DNA from: Mytilus galloprovincialis
Lineage: Eukaryota > Mollusca > Bivalvia > Mytilida > Mytilidae
DNA: 64,000 nucleotides
Assembly (NCBI RefSeq): GCF_965363235.1
Contig: NC_134841.1
Coordinates: 62,145,078-62,209,077, forward strand
Direction: 5' to 3'
Below are positions 47,690 through 60,258 of this stretch, piece by piece. Made by a program: the position numbers and the translations under genes. The notes under the pieces are model-generated. The model worked only from the letters and a program-made list of their open reading frames with translations. It was not told the origin of the DNA and ran no database searches. How positions within the stretch are numbered: the first letter of the stretch is position 1; every line of letters starts with the position of its first letter.

Positions 47690-48706
47690 AGGTCCTCCAC
47701 AACTCATAACAGCAGCAAGATGGCAGATTATCAGCATGAGAGAGGCAGGAATGTCGCTGTATCAATTGCACGTATTGTCGGTCATCACTTTTCCACTATA
47801 AGTCGTTTAGAGAATGAAAATTAGGCAATACACGATATATAAGACTATCCGAGATCAAAAAGACCCCCTATGCCACCTGCTAGGGAAAATCAAGCATGAT
47901 GAAGCTTAGTCAGAAAGAAACTCATTGCATACAATACAATCCTAAAAAGAGAGGGGTGGGCATACAGGAGCCTTTTAACAATAATTGTTCGAGATTGAAT
48001 CATCCCTTCTAGTTATTGTGCGATAAGACCATTTCATGGACGTTTGCTTACGAACAGACACACAGTTATCCGTATCCAATGTAGTGCAGAGCTCGCCAAA
48101 ATTGGAAATAAGCATCGTGGAGGAAGATCCGTTGTTCAAATGGAATTCTGTTTATCTTCCTTGGTCCAATCATTGCCCGGAATTGAACCATATCAAGGAT
48201 GTATGGGACACTTTGCACAAAAGGATACCCCAGTCCAAACACGTTATTAAATAAGCAATGCCCTTCATCAGAATTGGATGGTTGCTGCTACCTAAGCAAC
48301 AAATTAGTCGATTTATGGCAGAAATCATAAGACGTTAAGTGGCGGCTGACCGTTTAAATGGAGACTGCGCACAAAGTACTATTTCTTTGCCGTATAACGA
48401 TCAACCATGATGTGAACAATCATCTTAAGATTAATTTCGAAATGTCTGACATTTTAAAATTCGACAACAGTAAAAGTTGTAAAATGCAGTTTTTTGTACA
48501 AAAAAACACCTCATTTTGTTTTTTAGAATTGTGGTTAGATAAATATTTTTTTTTCAAACATTTTTTGTTCGTTAAAATGCCAATGTTTTCATAAACTATG
48601 TTTCAATATTATTTTACAAATATTTTATCATATTCCATCCAAAATAAAAGGATGATTATTCAAGTTTTAAAAAATCAATATTTTGCAATACTTTTTTCCA
48701 TGTGTA
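47690..48706 (+). pseudogene. Decayed Tc1/mariner-type transposase, left arm
   Basis: Frame-broken remnants can be read in order: a helix-turn-helix region (REAGMS, then IARIVGHH and STISRL) near 47720-47815; later PELNHIKDVWDTLHKR near 48175-48225, which is the block around the second catalytic Asp of the DD-E transposase fold; and a closing segment before 48360. Stops and shifts are frequent. The right terminus, ending cttttttccatgtgta at 48706, is the complement of tacacatggaaaaaag at 52265; TA at the tip fits TA-targeted insertion. Inactive. Confidence 0.75.
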
Positions 48707-51700
48707 CATATAAAAAGAGAAACATTACTTTGTTTTTTAAGTAAAATATATTTAAAATATTAGTTTGTAATATTTTCACGATTAAAACTAATAACCTGAA
48801 TAATTTATTCGTGATCATTTAGTATTTTTGTTTAAATTCGAAGATAACTTTACGCCATTTTCCGATTTCAAACAAATTTTTTTCAACCATTTACCTTTAT
48901 AGAGATGGAACTGAGTTGTCCTTTTGATCATTAAATGTATCGAGCACTATTCAATGTCTCTAGAATGACTTTGAAAGGCGCTAAAGACTCGTCTTAGAGA
49001 TACTGGTACAACATTTTAACGTCCCCGAGGTTGTAACTCACGTGAAACGCAGTTATGTGAAGATTGGCAAATCCGCATTATTCATCTCCGTAATCGATTT
49101 GGAGAAACTCATGGAAGAAACAAAAATAGGCTATATGCGCAAACAGTTTGTAACTAACTTCATCTAGGCAGCCTAAGAGCTCGTCGTTCGTTGAAGTGAC
49201 CTATCCTTACGCAGAATCGAAGGATGTCGCGAGTTAAATGGAGAGGGTACAGATTCGATGACATAGACTAACATGGAGTCAAATCCTTTTTACTGCTGAA
49301 TCGAAATTCAACTTGACATTTATCGACGGCAGAGACATGGTCTGCCGCAGGTGCAAGGCATGCTTTTTGATGCGTGCGTACAGGAAACAAGTTGGCTTTA
49401 GGGTGGCGAATTAATGGACAACCTACAAGGAACGCCCCGATCTGACAATTAGTGAAGGAAACCTAACTGCAAAAAGGTATAGGAACGAAATTCTGGGTCC
49501 ACTAGCTATAGTTTCTCCGAAGGCATCGTTAAACTACATTTTTAACAGAAAACGCCCGTTGTAAACACATTTTAATGAGTTTTGGAGAATAATCGCATGC
49601 ATTCGAGTGTTGCCGTGGCCAGTAATGTCTTCAGATTATCGCCAATGGGACATCTTTGGGACGAACTTGGACGACTCACCAAAAAGAGCCCAAATCCATC
49701 GGAAACGGTCATCCAACTTGAAAAAAAAAATTCAGGGAAAATAACAACAGAAAGGGTCGTTGATAAAAAGGGACGATCAAGTGTAGTTTCTTCAGATACT
49801 GGAACATGAATGACCACAATATCACCCTCCTGAAATCTCTGAGGGCCATTTCGGATGCTGTACTGAAATGTTGGTTCATTCAAAAGCACGTATGAAACGG
49901 ATATAAAATGAATGCAAAAAGAATATGATGCAGCAATAAAAGAACGTGAGAAAAAATAATGAAGAAGCTGGACAAGTATGACCACAAATGCAAACATGCA
50001 GAACCATTGATTTGTTAACTTCACGAAAATAAAACGGCAGCTGAGATCCAGGTGATGAATGTTTGGTAAGCAAAACAAGAAGAACAAGAAAGAGAAATTG
50101 AATAGATTCACAGAGTGAGATGTGTTGAGACAAACTAGAGTAGATATCGAAACCTTAAAAATTGAGGTTAATACGTTGCATCATACTCATACCTCTCGTA
50201 AATACCACACACATGGCGTTTACTATGTGCCGCACTCAATGTAATGTCACGTCACTTTGACATCTTTCTATGATTAATACATCTCTCACATAGTTAAGAA
50301 GTCCTTTATTTCTATTTCAAGGAAGGAAAAGTAATACAAAGCTTAAAGCCATTTGTTCCTGAAATGAACGAGCACTTACAAGACTTTAGAAGAATTTTGG
50401 ATAAATAACTGGATAGTTTCGATATAAAAATTGAGGAATTTTAGATTCATACTCACAAAAAAGTGATATTTATATAGGTCATCATGATAAAATTGCAGAA
50501 GATTGCTCGTATAAAAAGGTGGTGGAAGAGATTTAGCAAACAAATCAGTAAATGTTCGTTAAGATTAAGAAATCCGTCAAATTAGATTTTTTTAATTCAA
50601 TCCTCACAATCATCTAGTTATAACTTACCCGTCAATACTATCGTGTTTTCAAGGTAGCCATGTTACTGCCTCTAATACACAAATACATATCATAAATTCA
50701 CCTACAGACAATGTGTACCCGCAAGTCACTGCTCTCAATAGCACCGGCACGCCAATTAAATTGATGCACGTCGACATCTCTTGTTTAATAGAATGCAGCA
50801 TATATTCATAGTAGTTACTCTGATTTATCAGAGAAATCCGCTGAATCATTGGTTACTAGTAGTACCCTTTACATTCTCATAACCTTTACAGTCTTGGAGA
50901 ATCATCAAGATTATAGACCTTCTAGAGATGTTTAAGCATAGTTATTTTAAGTGTATTTGGAAACAAGTTATTATTAGTTAAATTAATCATACCCCTTTCT
51001 ACTTTTATTGTGCGAGTGATGCCTTGTAGCGCCATTAGCTTGCTCTTTTTTGGAAGCTAACAAGTTGTCTTTTACGTGCAAGTGGTATGGCTCTCTTTTA
51101 ACACGTGATCAGTCGCGTATCCTTCCGACAGACTATCGTTGTTCCAGAAGACAATACTCGCAAATGGTGTGAAGGAAGAGCCGAAAATTCGGTCCCTGAA
51201 ATTGTCTCGCAGAAACGGAGATGAAACCACGAACCTTTGTGTTTGAAAATAGAGGTTCTGACTCCATGTCTTATTGTTTGAACCAAGAAATAAATGACTG
51301 AGAATACCTTTCCATTCCTCCAAGATATCATTTACACCACCCCAATTATACGATTATAGATGCGACACGAGGTATTCAGAAGTTCGGGAACCCTGTTTTT
51401 TCTCATTGTTAAAATTCTGGAATTGGTAATCACGCGGAACTGAAACTGCTGTATAGTTAGTATGTCTGCATACAAGTTACACTTCACCTTATTATCTTTT
51501 ATATTTCTTATAAGTTGCGGCCACATGTCCTAAGTCGATCTCTGTTCGGTGGTGTTTTTGTTGGTTAATGAGATCATCTAAAGTACCAATTACGCAAGTG
51601 CGAATCTATTTGGCTTTAAAGTATTTGTTCATCTTCCCCATCATGGTATGATCTCAGTGGTCGAGAAAAACTCGAGTTTCCTCAAATCTTGCGGGATCGA

Positions 51701-52264
51701 TAGAGTAGACATCAACGCAGTGTTTTATACATAGTACTTTGATCTCTTTGTTGTTGAATTCGGTAATCTTTTCCGTCCATAGTTTTATGAAAATGCTTGA
51801 CTTGAATATGGTATGAAAAGCAACCTGGATCATCACAACTTCTTGGTCTTGGGCGGCACTTAGTCATATTGGCAAGTAAAACATAAATGATGCGAAGAAT
51901 AAACGTGAATTCTTTATTCTGTTGAAACAGAACTGTAATCCAAGTTTCACTCAAACGAACACCGATCAAGCATCGTTTCTCGAATACACGTCGAAATATT
52001 TTATCCGTTTAACAAACTTTTTTATAGAGACACCTAGACCGATTTGTACTTTTGTGAAGATGAGGTTTGTTAAACGGCTGACTAGATGAAGTCGGTTATA
52101 TAGTGCATAGTTAACAACCCATGTTCTTTAACTCACATAGTTGCGAGTCGTTGTATTCTTATGTTGAGCATCGACTGCTAATTTGCAATAGACGAGTGAC
52201 TTATTTCAAAATGACGCTTAGTTAACAAACCTAATGGGCCCATCTTTAGAACGGCTGTATTTTA
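48707..52264. other. Single-copy loop of the giant foldback
   Basis: 3.56 kb present once, bounded on both sides exactly by Tc1-type termini. It contains another Tc1 relic (about 48950-49810) and otherwise short overlapping frames without recognisable domains, including the 179-aa minus frame at 49572-50111, which runs antisense to the relic. No intact transposase, helicase or polymerase is visible. Confidence 0.6.
48950..49810 (+). pseudogene. Second, different Tc1-like transposase relic in the loop
   Basis: Readable pieces in order: a segment like DWQIRIIHLRNRFGE (about 49055-49105), LHLGSLRARRS (about 49160), a disrupted region where the first catalytic Asp should be (about 49255-49330), and FRLSPMGHLWDELGRL (about 49631-49680), followed by PNPSETVIQLE. 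These match the order of Tc1-family transposases with several stops and frameshifts. It differs in sequence from the arm copies at 47690 and 52265. Confidence 0.7.
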
Positions 52265-53259
52265 TACACATGGAAAAAAGTATTGCAACACCTTGATTTT
52301 TTAAAACTTGAAAAATCATCCTCTTTTTTTTATGAAATATAATAAAAATATGTGTATGATATTATTGAAACATAGTTTATGATAACATTGGCAACCACAA
52401 TTTTAATAACAAAATGTAGTGTTTTTTGTACAAAAAATGCATTTGTCAACTGTTACTGTAGTCGAACTTTACAATGTCAGGTATTTCAAAATTAATCTTC
52501 AGATGACTGTTCGCATCATGGTTGGTCGTTATACGCCAAAGAATTAGTACTTTGTGCGCAGCCTCCAATCTAACGGATTACCGCATCTCAACGTCTTCTG
52601 CTTCCTGCCATAAATCGGCTAATATGTTGTTAAGGTAGCAGCAACCATTTCGGATGAAGGGCATTGTTTATTTCATGATGTGTTTGAACTGGTGTGTCGT
52701 TTTGTGCACTTTCCGCCCAATAGTGTCCCAAATATGCTCGATATGGTTCAAATCCGGGCTACAATCTGGCCAAGGAAGACGAACCGAATTCCATTTGAAC
52801 ATATTGGATCTTCCTCCACGATGCTAATTTCCAATTTTGGCGAGCTCTGCACTACATTGGATACGGATAACTGTGTGTCTGTTCGTAAGCAAACGTCCCT
52901 GAAATGGTCTTATCGCACAATAACCAGTAGAGATGATTCAATCTCGAACAATTATTGTTAAAAGGCTCCTGTATGCCCATCCCTCTCTTTTTAGGATTGT
53001 ATTGTATGCAATGGGTTTCTTTCTGACTAAGCTTCATCATGCTTGATTTTCCCTAGCAGGTGGCATAGGGGTTCTTTTTGATCTCGGATAGTCTTATATA
53101 TCGTGTATTGCCTAATTTTTATTCTCTAAACGACTTATAGTGGGAAAATGATGACCGACAATACGTGCAATTGACACAGCGACATTACTGCCTCTCTCAT
53201 GCTGATAATCTGCCATCTTGCTGCTGTTATGAGTTGTGGAGGACCTATTTCAAGGTGTC
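52265..53259 (-). pseudogene. Decayed Tc1/mariner-type transposase, right arm
   Basis: Inverse copy of 47690-48706: terminus tacacatggaaaaaagtatt at 52265, the C-terminal region around 52735-52790, and the helix-turn-helix region around 53120-53220, all read on the minus strand. It has small differences from the left-arm copy, and both are broken. The plus frame 52680-52961 is its antisense shadow. Confidence 0.75.
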
Positions 53260-54280
53260 AATCACATAACTTTATAAACTTGGTTATTTAAAGTGTTGAA
53301 AACAATGAAGATGAAACACACGTTTTGCTGTGTACGGGTACAGGAGCTGCATGTGCAGATAAGAACTTATCGAGTCGATAATTATTGATCAAACTCAGGT
53401 GAAATTTAATAGTGTTTTTAACTAGTTTTATTTTAACAAATTATATCAGAAAAAGACAAAGAGTGTTTTTTTAATTTCAATTCCAATTTGGTTATATACC
53501 AGCTGGCATTCGCACTAAAGTTCTTTCATCTTCGTCGTTTTCTTTTCGACTTACCCTTGAAAAAGAAAATCAGCCAGTAATCAGCATTCTTTTTATCAGT
53601 ATTTACATAACACATTCTACAAACTCTTTTATCATGTCATTCGGATGGGGAAATTATGACTTTATTCGACAAGAAATTGAAAATTAGTCTTTGCTAACTA
53701 TGATATGTTGTTTTTTTTTTTGGTTTTCGCGTTCTTGTCTGACAGTTGAGTTTTTCATTAAATTTTTTTAGTTCCTTTCGACAAAATTGAACATAGCACC
53801 TTTTGAAGTCTTACGCAAACGATGCGCCTGTTTTCCCTTCACAGGACATTCACTGATATCTTGTAGACGAAATGCGCGACTGGCGTAAATATAAAATTTA
53901 AATACTGGTATCTATGATGAATTAAAACTTAAAATGCAACCACTGAGTCGATGCCACTGCTGGTAGAGATTTACTTTCCCGAGGGTATCACCAGCCCAGT
54001 AGTCAGCACTTGTATTGACTTGGCTTACCATTGATATAACCTTATAAATTAACACCGCTTTGAATTTTTGAAAAAACTAAGGTTTTTCTACACCAGGAAT
54101 AGACTGCCTTACCTGTATTTGGCAAAACTGCTAGAAATGTTATGTTCTCAATGCTCTTCAACTTCGTCCTTTATTTTGGCCTTTCAACCATTATTTTGAT
54201 TCGAGCGTGACTGATGAGTCTTTTGTAGATGAAACGCGCGTCTGGTATTTATGATGAGTTTTTTTGTTATGCCGCTGCTG
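53260..54280. repeat. Right-arm spacer
   Basis: Reverse complement of the left spacer, but with only one copy of the ~130-bp repeat (about 53505-53635). It carries atgccagc and actggctgat, like the outer left copy, yet continues into the sequence that follows the inner left copy. This looks like loss by recombination between the direct repeats, or a gain on the left. Confidence 0.7.
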
Positions 54281-57200
54281 GCTGACCCCCCTAATTTTTT
54301 GACATTTTTTTCGAATTTTGAGGTCTAGTTTCAGATTTTTGAACATAGCGCCCTTCGATACCTAGCGCAAAAGAAGCGCCTGTTTCTCCTCTACAAGACC
54401 TATATAGTCATTTCCCGTGACACCCCTCATTATTTTTCTCTAGAAGCCCTGGAATAGGCCGACCCCCTAATTTTTGGACATTTTTTTCAAATTTTGAGCT
54501 CTAGTTTCAGATTTTTTAACATAGCGCCCTTTGATACCTAGCGCAAAAGAAGCGCCTGTTTATCCTCTACAAGACCTATATAGTCATTCCCCGTGACACC
54601 CCTCATTATTTTTCTCTAGAAGCCCTGGAATAGGCCGACCCCTTTAATTTTTTGACATTTTTTTTCAAATTTTGAGCGCTAGTTTCAGATTTTTGAACAT
54701 AGCGCCCTTCGATACCTAGCGCAAAAGAAGCGCCTGTTTCCCCTCTACAAGACCTATATAGTCATATCCCGTGACACTCCCCATTATTTTTCTCTAGAAC
54801 TCCTGGAATAGGCCGACCCTACCCCCCATTTTTTTGACATTTTTTTCGAATTTTGAACTCTAGTTTCAGATTTTTGAACATAGCACCCTTTGATACCTAG
54901 CGCAAAAGAAGCGCCTGTTTATCCTCTACAAGACCTATATAGTCATACCCCGTGACACCCCTCATTATTTTTCTCTAGAAGTCCTAGAATAGGCTGACCC
55001 CCCTAATTTTTTGACATTTTTTTCGAATTTTGAGGTCTAGTTTCAGATTTTTGAACAAAGCGCCCTTCTATACCTAGCGCAAAAGAAGCGCCTGTTTCTC
55101 CTCTACAAGACCTATATAGTCATTTCCCGTGACACCCCTCATTATTTTTTTCTAGAAGCCCTGGAATAGGCCGACCCCCCTAATTTTTGGACATTTTTTT
55201 CAAATTTTGAACTCTAGTTTCAGATTTTTGAACATAGCGCCCTTCGATACCTGGCGCAAAAGAAGCGCCTGTTTATCCTCTACAAGACCTATATAGTCAT
55301 TCTCCGTGACACCCCTCATTATTGTTCTCTAGAAGCCCTGGAATAGTCCGACCCCTTTAATTTTTTGACATTTTTTTTCGAATTTTGAGCTCTAGTTTCA
55401 GATTTTTGAACAAAGCGACCTTCTATACCTAGCGCAAAAGAAGCGCCTGTTTCTCCTCTACAATACCTATATAGTCATTTCCCGTGACATCCCTCATTAT
55501 TTTTTTCTAGAAGCCCTGGAATAGGCCGACCCCCCTAATTTTTGGACATTTTTTTCAAATTTTGAGCTCTAGTTTCAGATTTTTGAATATAGTGTCCTTC
55601 GATACCTAGCGCAAAAGAAGCGCCTGTTTCCCGTCTACAAGACCTTTATAGTCATTACCCGTGACACCCCCAATTATTTTTCTCTAGAACTCCTGGAATA
55701 GGCCGACCCTACCCCCCCATTTTTTTGACATTTTTTTCGAATTTTGAGCTCTAGTTTCAGATTTTTGAACATAGCACCCTTCAATGCCTAGCGCAAAAGA
55801 AGCGCCTGTTTCTCTTCTACAAGGCCTATATAGTCATACCCCGTGACATCCCTCATTATTTTTCTCTAGAAGTCCTAGAATAGGCCGACCCCCCTAATTT
55901 TTTGACATTTTTTTCAAATTTTGAGCTCTAGTTTCAGATTTTTGAACATAGCACCCTTCGATACATAGCACAAAAAAAAGCGCCTGTTTCTCCTCTACAA
56001 GACCTATATAGTCATTCCCCGTGACACCCCTCATTATTTTTCTCTAGAATCCCTGGAATAGGCCGACCCCCCTAATTTTTTGACATTTTTTTCAAATTTT
56101 GAACTCTAGTTTCAGATTTTTGAACATAGCGCCCTTCGATACCTAGCGCAAAAGACGCGCCTATTTCTCCTCTACAAGACCTATATAGTCATTCCCCGTG
56201 ACACCCCTCATTATTTTTCTCTAGAAGCCCTGGAATAGGCCGACCCCCCTAATTTTTTGACATTTTTTTCAAATTTTGAGCTCTAGTTTCAGATTTTTGA
56301 ACATAGCGCCCTTCGATACCTAGCGCAAAAGAAGCGCCTGTTTCTCTTCTAAAAGACCTATATAGTCATTTGCCGTGACACCCCTCATTATTTTTCTCTA
56401 GAAGCCCTGGAATAGGCCGACCCCTTTAATTTTTTGACATTTTTTTCAAATTTTGAGCTCTAATTTCAGATTTTTTAACATAGCGCCCTTCGATACCTAG
56501 CGCAAAAGAAGCGCCTGTTTCTCCTCTACAGGACCTATATAGTCATTTCCCGTGACACCCCTCATTATTTTCTCTAGAAGCCCTGGAATAGGCCGACCCC
56601 CCTAATTTTTTGACATTTTTTTCAAATTTTGAGCGCTAGTTTCAGATTTTTGAACATAGCGCCCTTCGATACCTAGCGCAAAAGAAGCGCCTGTTTCTTC
56701 TCTACAAGACCTATATAGTCATTCCCCTTGACACCCCTCATTATTTTTCTCTAGAAGCCCTGGAATAATTTTTTGACATTTTTTTCAAATTTTGAGCTCT
56801 AGTTTAGATTTTTGAACATAGCGCCCTTCGATACCTAGCGCAAAAGAAGCGCTTGTTTATCCTCTACAAGACCTATATAGTCATTCCCCGTGACACCCCT
56901 CATTATTTTTCTCTAGAAGTCCTAGAATAGGCCGACCCCCCTAATTTTTTGACATTTTTTTCAAATTTTGAGCTCTAGTTTCAGATTTTTGAACATAGCG
57001 CCCTTCGATACCTAGCGCAAAAGAAGCGCCTGTTTCTTCTCTACAAGACCTATATAGTCATTCCCCTTGACACCCCTCATTATTTTTCTCTAGAAGCCCT
57101 GGAATAGGCCGACCCCCCTAATTTTTTGACATTTTTTTCAAATTTTGAGCTCTTATTTCAGATTTTTGAACATAGCGCCTTCGATACCTAGCGCAAAAGA

Positions 57201-59457
57201 ATCGCCTGTTTCTCTTCTACAAGACCTATATAGTCATTTGCCGTGACACCCCTCATCATTTTTCTCTAGAAGCCCTGGAATAGGCCGACCCCCCTAATTT
57301 TTTGACATTTTTTTCAAATTTTGAGCTCTAGTTTCAGATTTTTGAACATAGAGCCCTTCGATACCTAGCGCGAAAGAAGCGCCTGTTTCCCCTCTACAAG
57401 ACCTATATAGTCATACCCCTTGACAACCCTCATTATTTTTTTCTAGAAGTCCTAGAATAGGCCGACCCCCCTAATTTTTGGACATTTTTTTCAAATTTTG
57501 AGCTCTAGTTTCAGATTTTTGAACATAGCACCCTTTGATACCTAGCGCAAAAGAAGCGCCTGTTTATCCTCTATAAGACCTATATAGTCATACCCCGTGA
57601 CACCCCTCATTATTTTTCTCTAGAAGTCCTAGAATAGGCTGACCCCCCTTATTTTTTGACATTTTTTTCGAATTTTGAGGTCTAGTTTCAGATTTTTGAA
57701 CAAAGCGCCCTTCTATACCTAGCGCAAAAGAAGCGCCTGTTTCTCCTCTACAAGACCTATATAGTCATTTCCCGTGACACCCCTCATTATTGTTCTCTAG
57801 AAGCCCTGGAATAGTCCGACCCCTTTAATTTTTTGACATTTTTTTCAAATTTTGAGCTCTAGTTTCAGATTTTTGAACATAGCGCCCTTCGATGCCTAGC
57901 GTAAAAGAAGCGCCTGTTTCCCCTCTACAAGACCTATATAGTCTTACCCCGTGACACCACTCATTATTTTTCTCTAGAAGTCCTAGAATAGGCCGACCCC
58001 CCTAATTTTTTGACATTTTTTTCAAATTTTGAGCTCTAGTTTCAGATTTTTGAACATAGCGCCCTTCGATACCTAGCGCAAAAGAAGCGCCTGTTTCTCC
58101 TCTACAAGACCTATATAGTCATTCCCCGTGACACCCCTCATTATTTTTCTCTAGAAGTCCTAGAATAGGCCGACCCCCCTAATTTTTGACATTTTTTCAA
58201 ATTTTAAGCTCTAGTTTCAGATTTTTGAACATAGCGGCCTTCGATACCTAGCGCAAAAGAAGCGCCTGTTTCTCTTCTGCAAGGCCTATATAGTCATACC
58301 CCGTGACACCCCTCATTATTTTTCTCTAGAAGTCCTAGAATAGGCAGACCCCCCTAATTTTTTGACATTTTTTTCAAATTTTGAGCTCTAGTTTCAGATT
58401 TTTGAACATAGCTCCCTTCGATACCTAGCGCAAAAGAAGCGCCTGTTTATCCTCTACAAGACCTATATAGTCATTCCCCGTGACACCCCTCATTATTTTT
58501 TCTCTAGAAGCCCTGGAATAGGCCGACCCCTTTAATTTTTTTACATTTTTTTTTTCAAATTTTGAGCGCTAGTTTCAGATTTTTGAACATAGCGCCCTTC
58601 GATACCTAGCGCAAAAGAAGCGCCTGTTTCCCCTCTACAAGACCTATATAGTCATATCCCGTGACACCCCTCATTATTTTTCTCTAGAAGTCCTAGAATA
58701 GGCCGACCCCCCTAATTTTTTGACATTTTTTTCAAATTTTGAGCTCTAGTTTCAGATTTTTGAACATAGCGCCCTTCGATACCTAGCGCAAAAGAAGCGC
58801 CTGTTTATCCTCTACAAGACCTATATAGTCATTCCCCGTGACACCCCTCATTATTTTTCTCTAGAAGCCTTGGAATAGGCCGACCCCTTTAATTTTTTGA
58901 CATTTTTTTCGAATTTTGAGCTCTAGTTTCAGATTTTTGAACATAGCACCCTTCGATACCTAGCGCAAAAGAAGCGCCTGTTTCTCCTCTACAAGGCCTA
59001 TATAGTCATACCCCGTGACACCCCTCATTATTTTTCTCTAGAAGTCCTAGAAAAGGCCGACCCCCCTAATTTTTTGACATTTTTTTCAAATTTTGAGCTC
59101 TAGTTTCAGATTTTTGAACATAGCGCCCTTCGATACCTAGCGCAAAAAGAGCGCCTTTTTCTTCTCTACAAGACCTATATAGTCATTCCCCGTGACACCC
59201 CTCATTATTTTTCTCTAGAAGCCTTGGAATAGGCCGACCCCCCTAATTTTTTGACATTTTTTTCAAATTTTGAGCTCTAATTTCAGATTTTTGAACATAG
59301 TGCCCTTCGATACCCAGCGCAAAAGAAGCGCCTGTTTCTCTTCTACAAGACCTATATAGTCATTTGCCGTGACACCCCTCATCATTTTTCTCTAGAAGCC
59401 CGGGAATAGGCCGACCCCCCTAATTTTTTGACATTTTTTTCAAATTTTGAGCTCTAG
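54281..59457 (-). repeat. Satellite array, ~177-bp monomer, right arm (~29 copies)
   Basis: Same monomer as 39623-46258, reverse-complemented (gcgcaaaagaagcgcctgtt, gacctatatagtcat, ggtgtcac as gtgacacc). The three monomer types are again present. Variants include a truncated monomer near 56760-56780, where the gccgacccc segment is missing. No coding potential. Confidence 0.95.
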
Positions 59458-59820
59458 ATTAAACAATGACATAAAAGGTGCTATATTTTTCAGGGTAGGA
59501 CTACTTTTACATACGTTCTTAATTGAAGTGGCTGCATTGGTGGCCCTACACCTACAAATAATCCGTTGATAGATGCAGAGTTATTGTGATACTGAATATT
59601 AGCCTAAAAAGTTATGCGACTTGTTAAATCAATGGATTGGATAAAACCATTTCAAAATTGAGTTAAAATTGCTCTATTTTAACTGATTTTCTGCCTTTTT
59701 GAATATTTTTTTATTTAACGGCCGTTGTTGTCTTATTCTGTTTTTTGGTTTCTCGATATATCGCCTTATTGTTCGCTGGCTTATTGTTCGCTAGCTATTG
59801 TTCGCTAGCTTCTGCCTGGT
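59458..59820 (-). repeat. Right terminal block of the giant foldback
   Basis: Inverse of 39262-39622, from ctagattaaacaatgacata to the terminal cttctgcctggt, including the three ttgttcgct(a/g)gc repeats. Confidence 0.85.
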
Positions 59821-59829
59821 TGAAACCAG
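59821..59829 (+). repeat. Right 9-bp target-site duplication
   Basis: tgaaaccag, identical to 39253-39261. Confidence 0.85.
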
Positions 59830-60258
59830 CGAGAAATTAAATATTTCAACACATTTCGCACTACTTATGGGAGCTCATCTGCCTTCCTTGAATGCAAAAC
59901 ATATTTGCCAAGATATCGACGCCAAAATTTGAGGTAAGTTCGGCATGATGCCTTGGAGTGATCTTGAATTTTCTTCTTTTTCTTTTTTTTTTTGTGTTTT
60001 GAAGAAATTTCCTTGGGTAACATAAGAATATATGAATTATAAATTATATTTACTACCTCTACACCTGGGTGTTACAATAAATGTTATTAACAATTTTGAT
60101 GAACTGCTCGGGGTCAGTTTTCTTTTTTGCTATCCGAATTGATACGTCCCAATGAAAACGCAAAAAAGTCACCTTTTCTGCAATTTCTCACGTTATTTTC
60201 GTTTATGATGTTGTTGTATAAATAGACGTCACAATTTTCAAAATCGGTCGGTAAAAAG
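59830..60258 (+). promoter_or_regulatory. 5' flank of the Myb/SANT gene
   Basis: About 430 bp between the transposon and the start codon. A possible TATA-like tataaataga lies at about 60217-60226, some 35 bp before the ATG. No other promoter signal is clear. Confidence 0.35.

Larger units (their letters stand above)
39262..59820. mobile_element. Giant foldback transposon, 20,559 bp, with satellite-filled inverted arms
   Basis: The element begins accaggcagaagctagcg and ends with its exact complement (cttctgcctggt). It is flanked by the 9-bp duplication tgaaaccag. The left arm is 39262-48706 (9.4 kb), the right arm 52265-59820 (7.6 kb) and the loop 48707-52264. From each end inward come a terminal block of about 360 bp, an array of a ~177-bp satellite, then a spacer with a decayed Tc1/mariner copy, in mirror order. 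Arm lengths differ by satellite copy number and one ~0.4-kb block. No intact transposase is present, so mobility would need a factor supplied in trans. Drosophila FB elements share inverted arms built of tandem repeats and 9-bp duplications; Mutator-like elements also make 9-bp duplications. Kinship to either is unproven. Confidence 0.85.

Noticed and set aside
49572..50111. 179-aa minus-strand frame
   Set aside because: Antisense to the Tc1 relic on the plus strand, composition phenylalanine/leucine-rich from A-rich DNA, no recognisable domain.
51072..51526. Overlapping minus-strand frames in the loop
   Set aside because: Two frames overlap on the same strand and neither shows a domain or splice signals; too weak to call a gene.
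52680..52961. 93-aa plus-strand frame
   Set aside because: Antisense of the right-arm transposase remnant.
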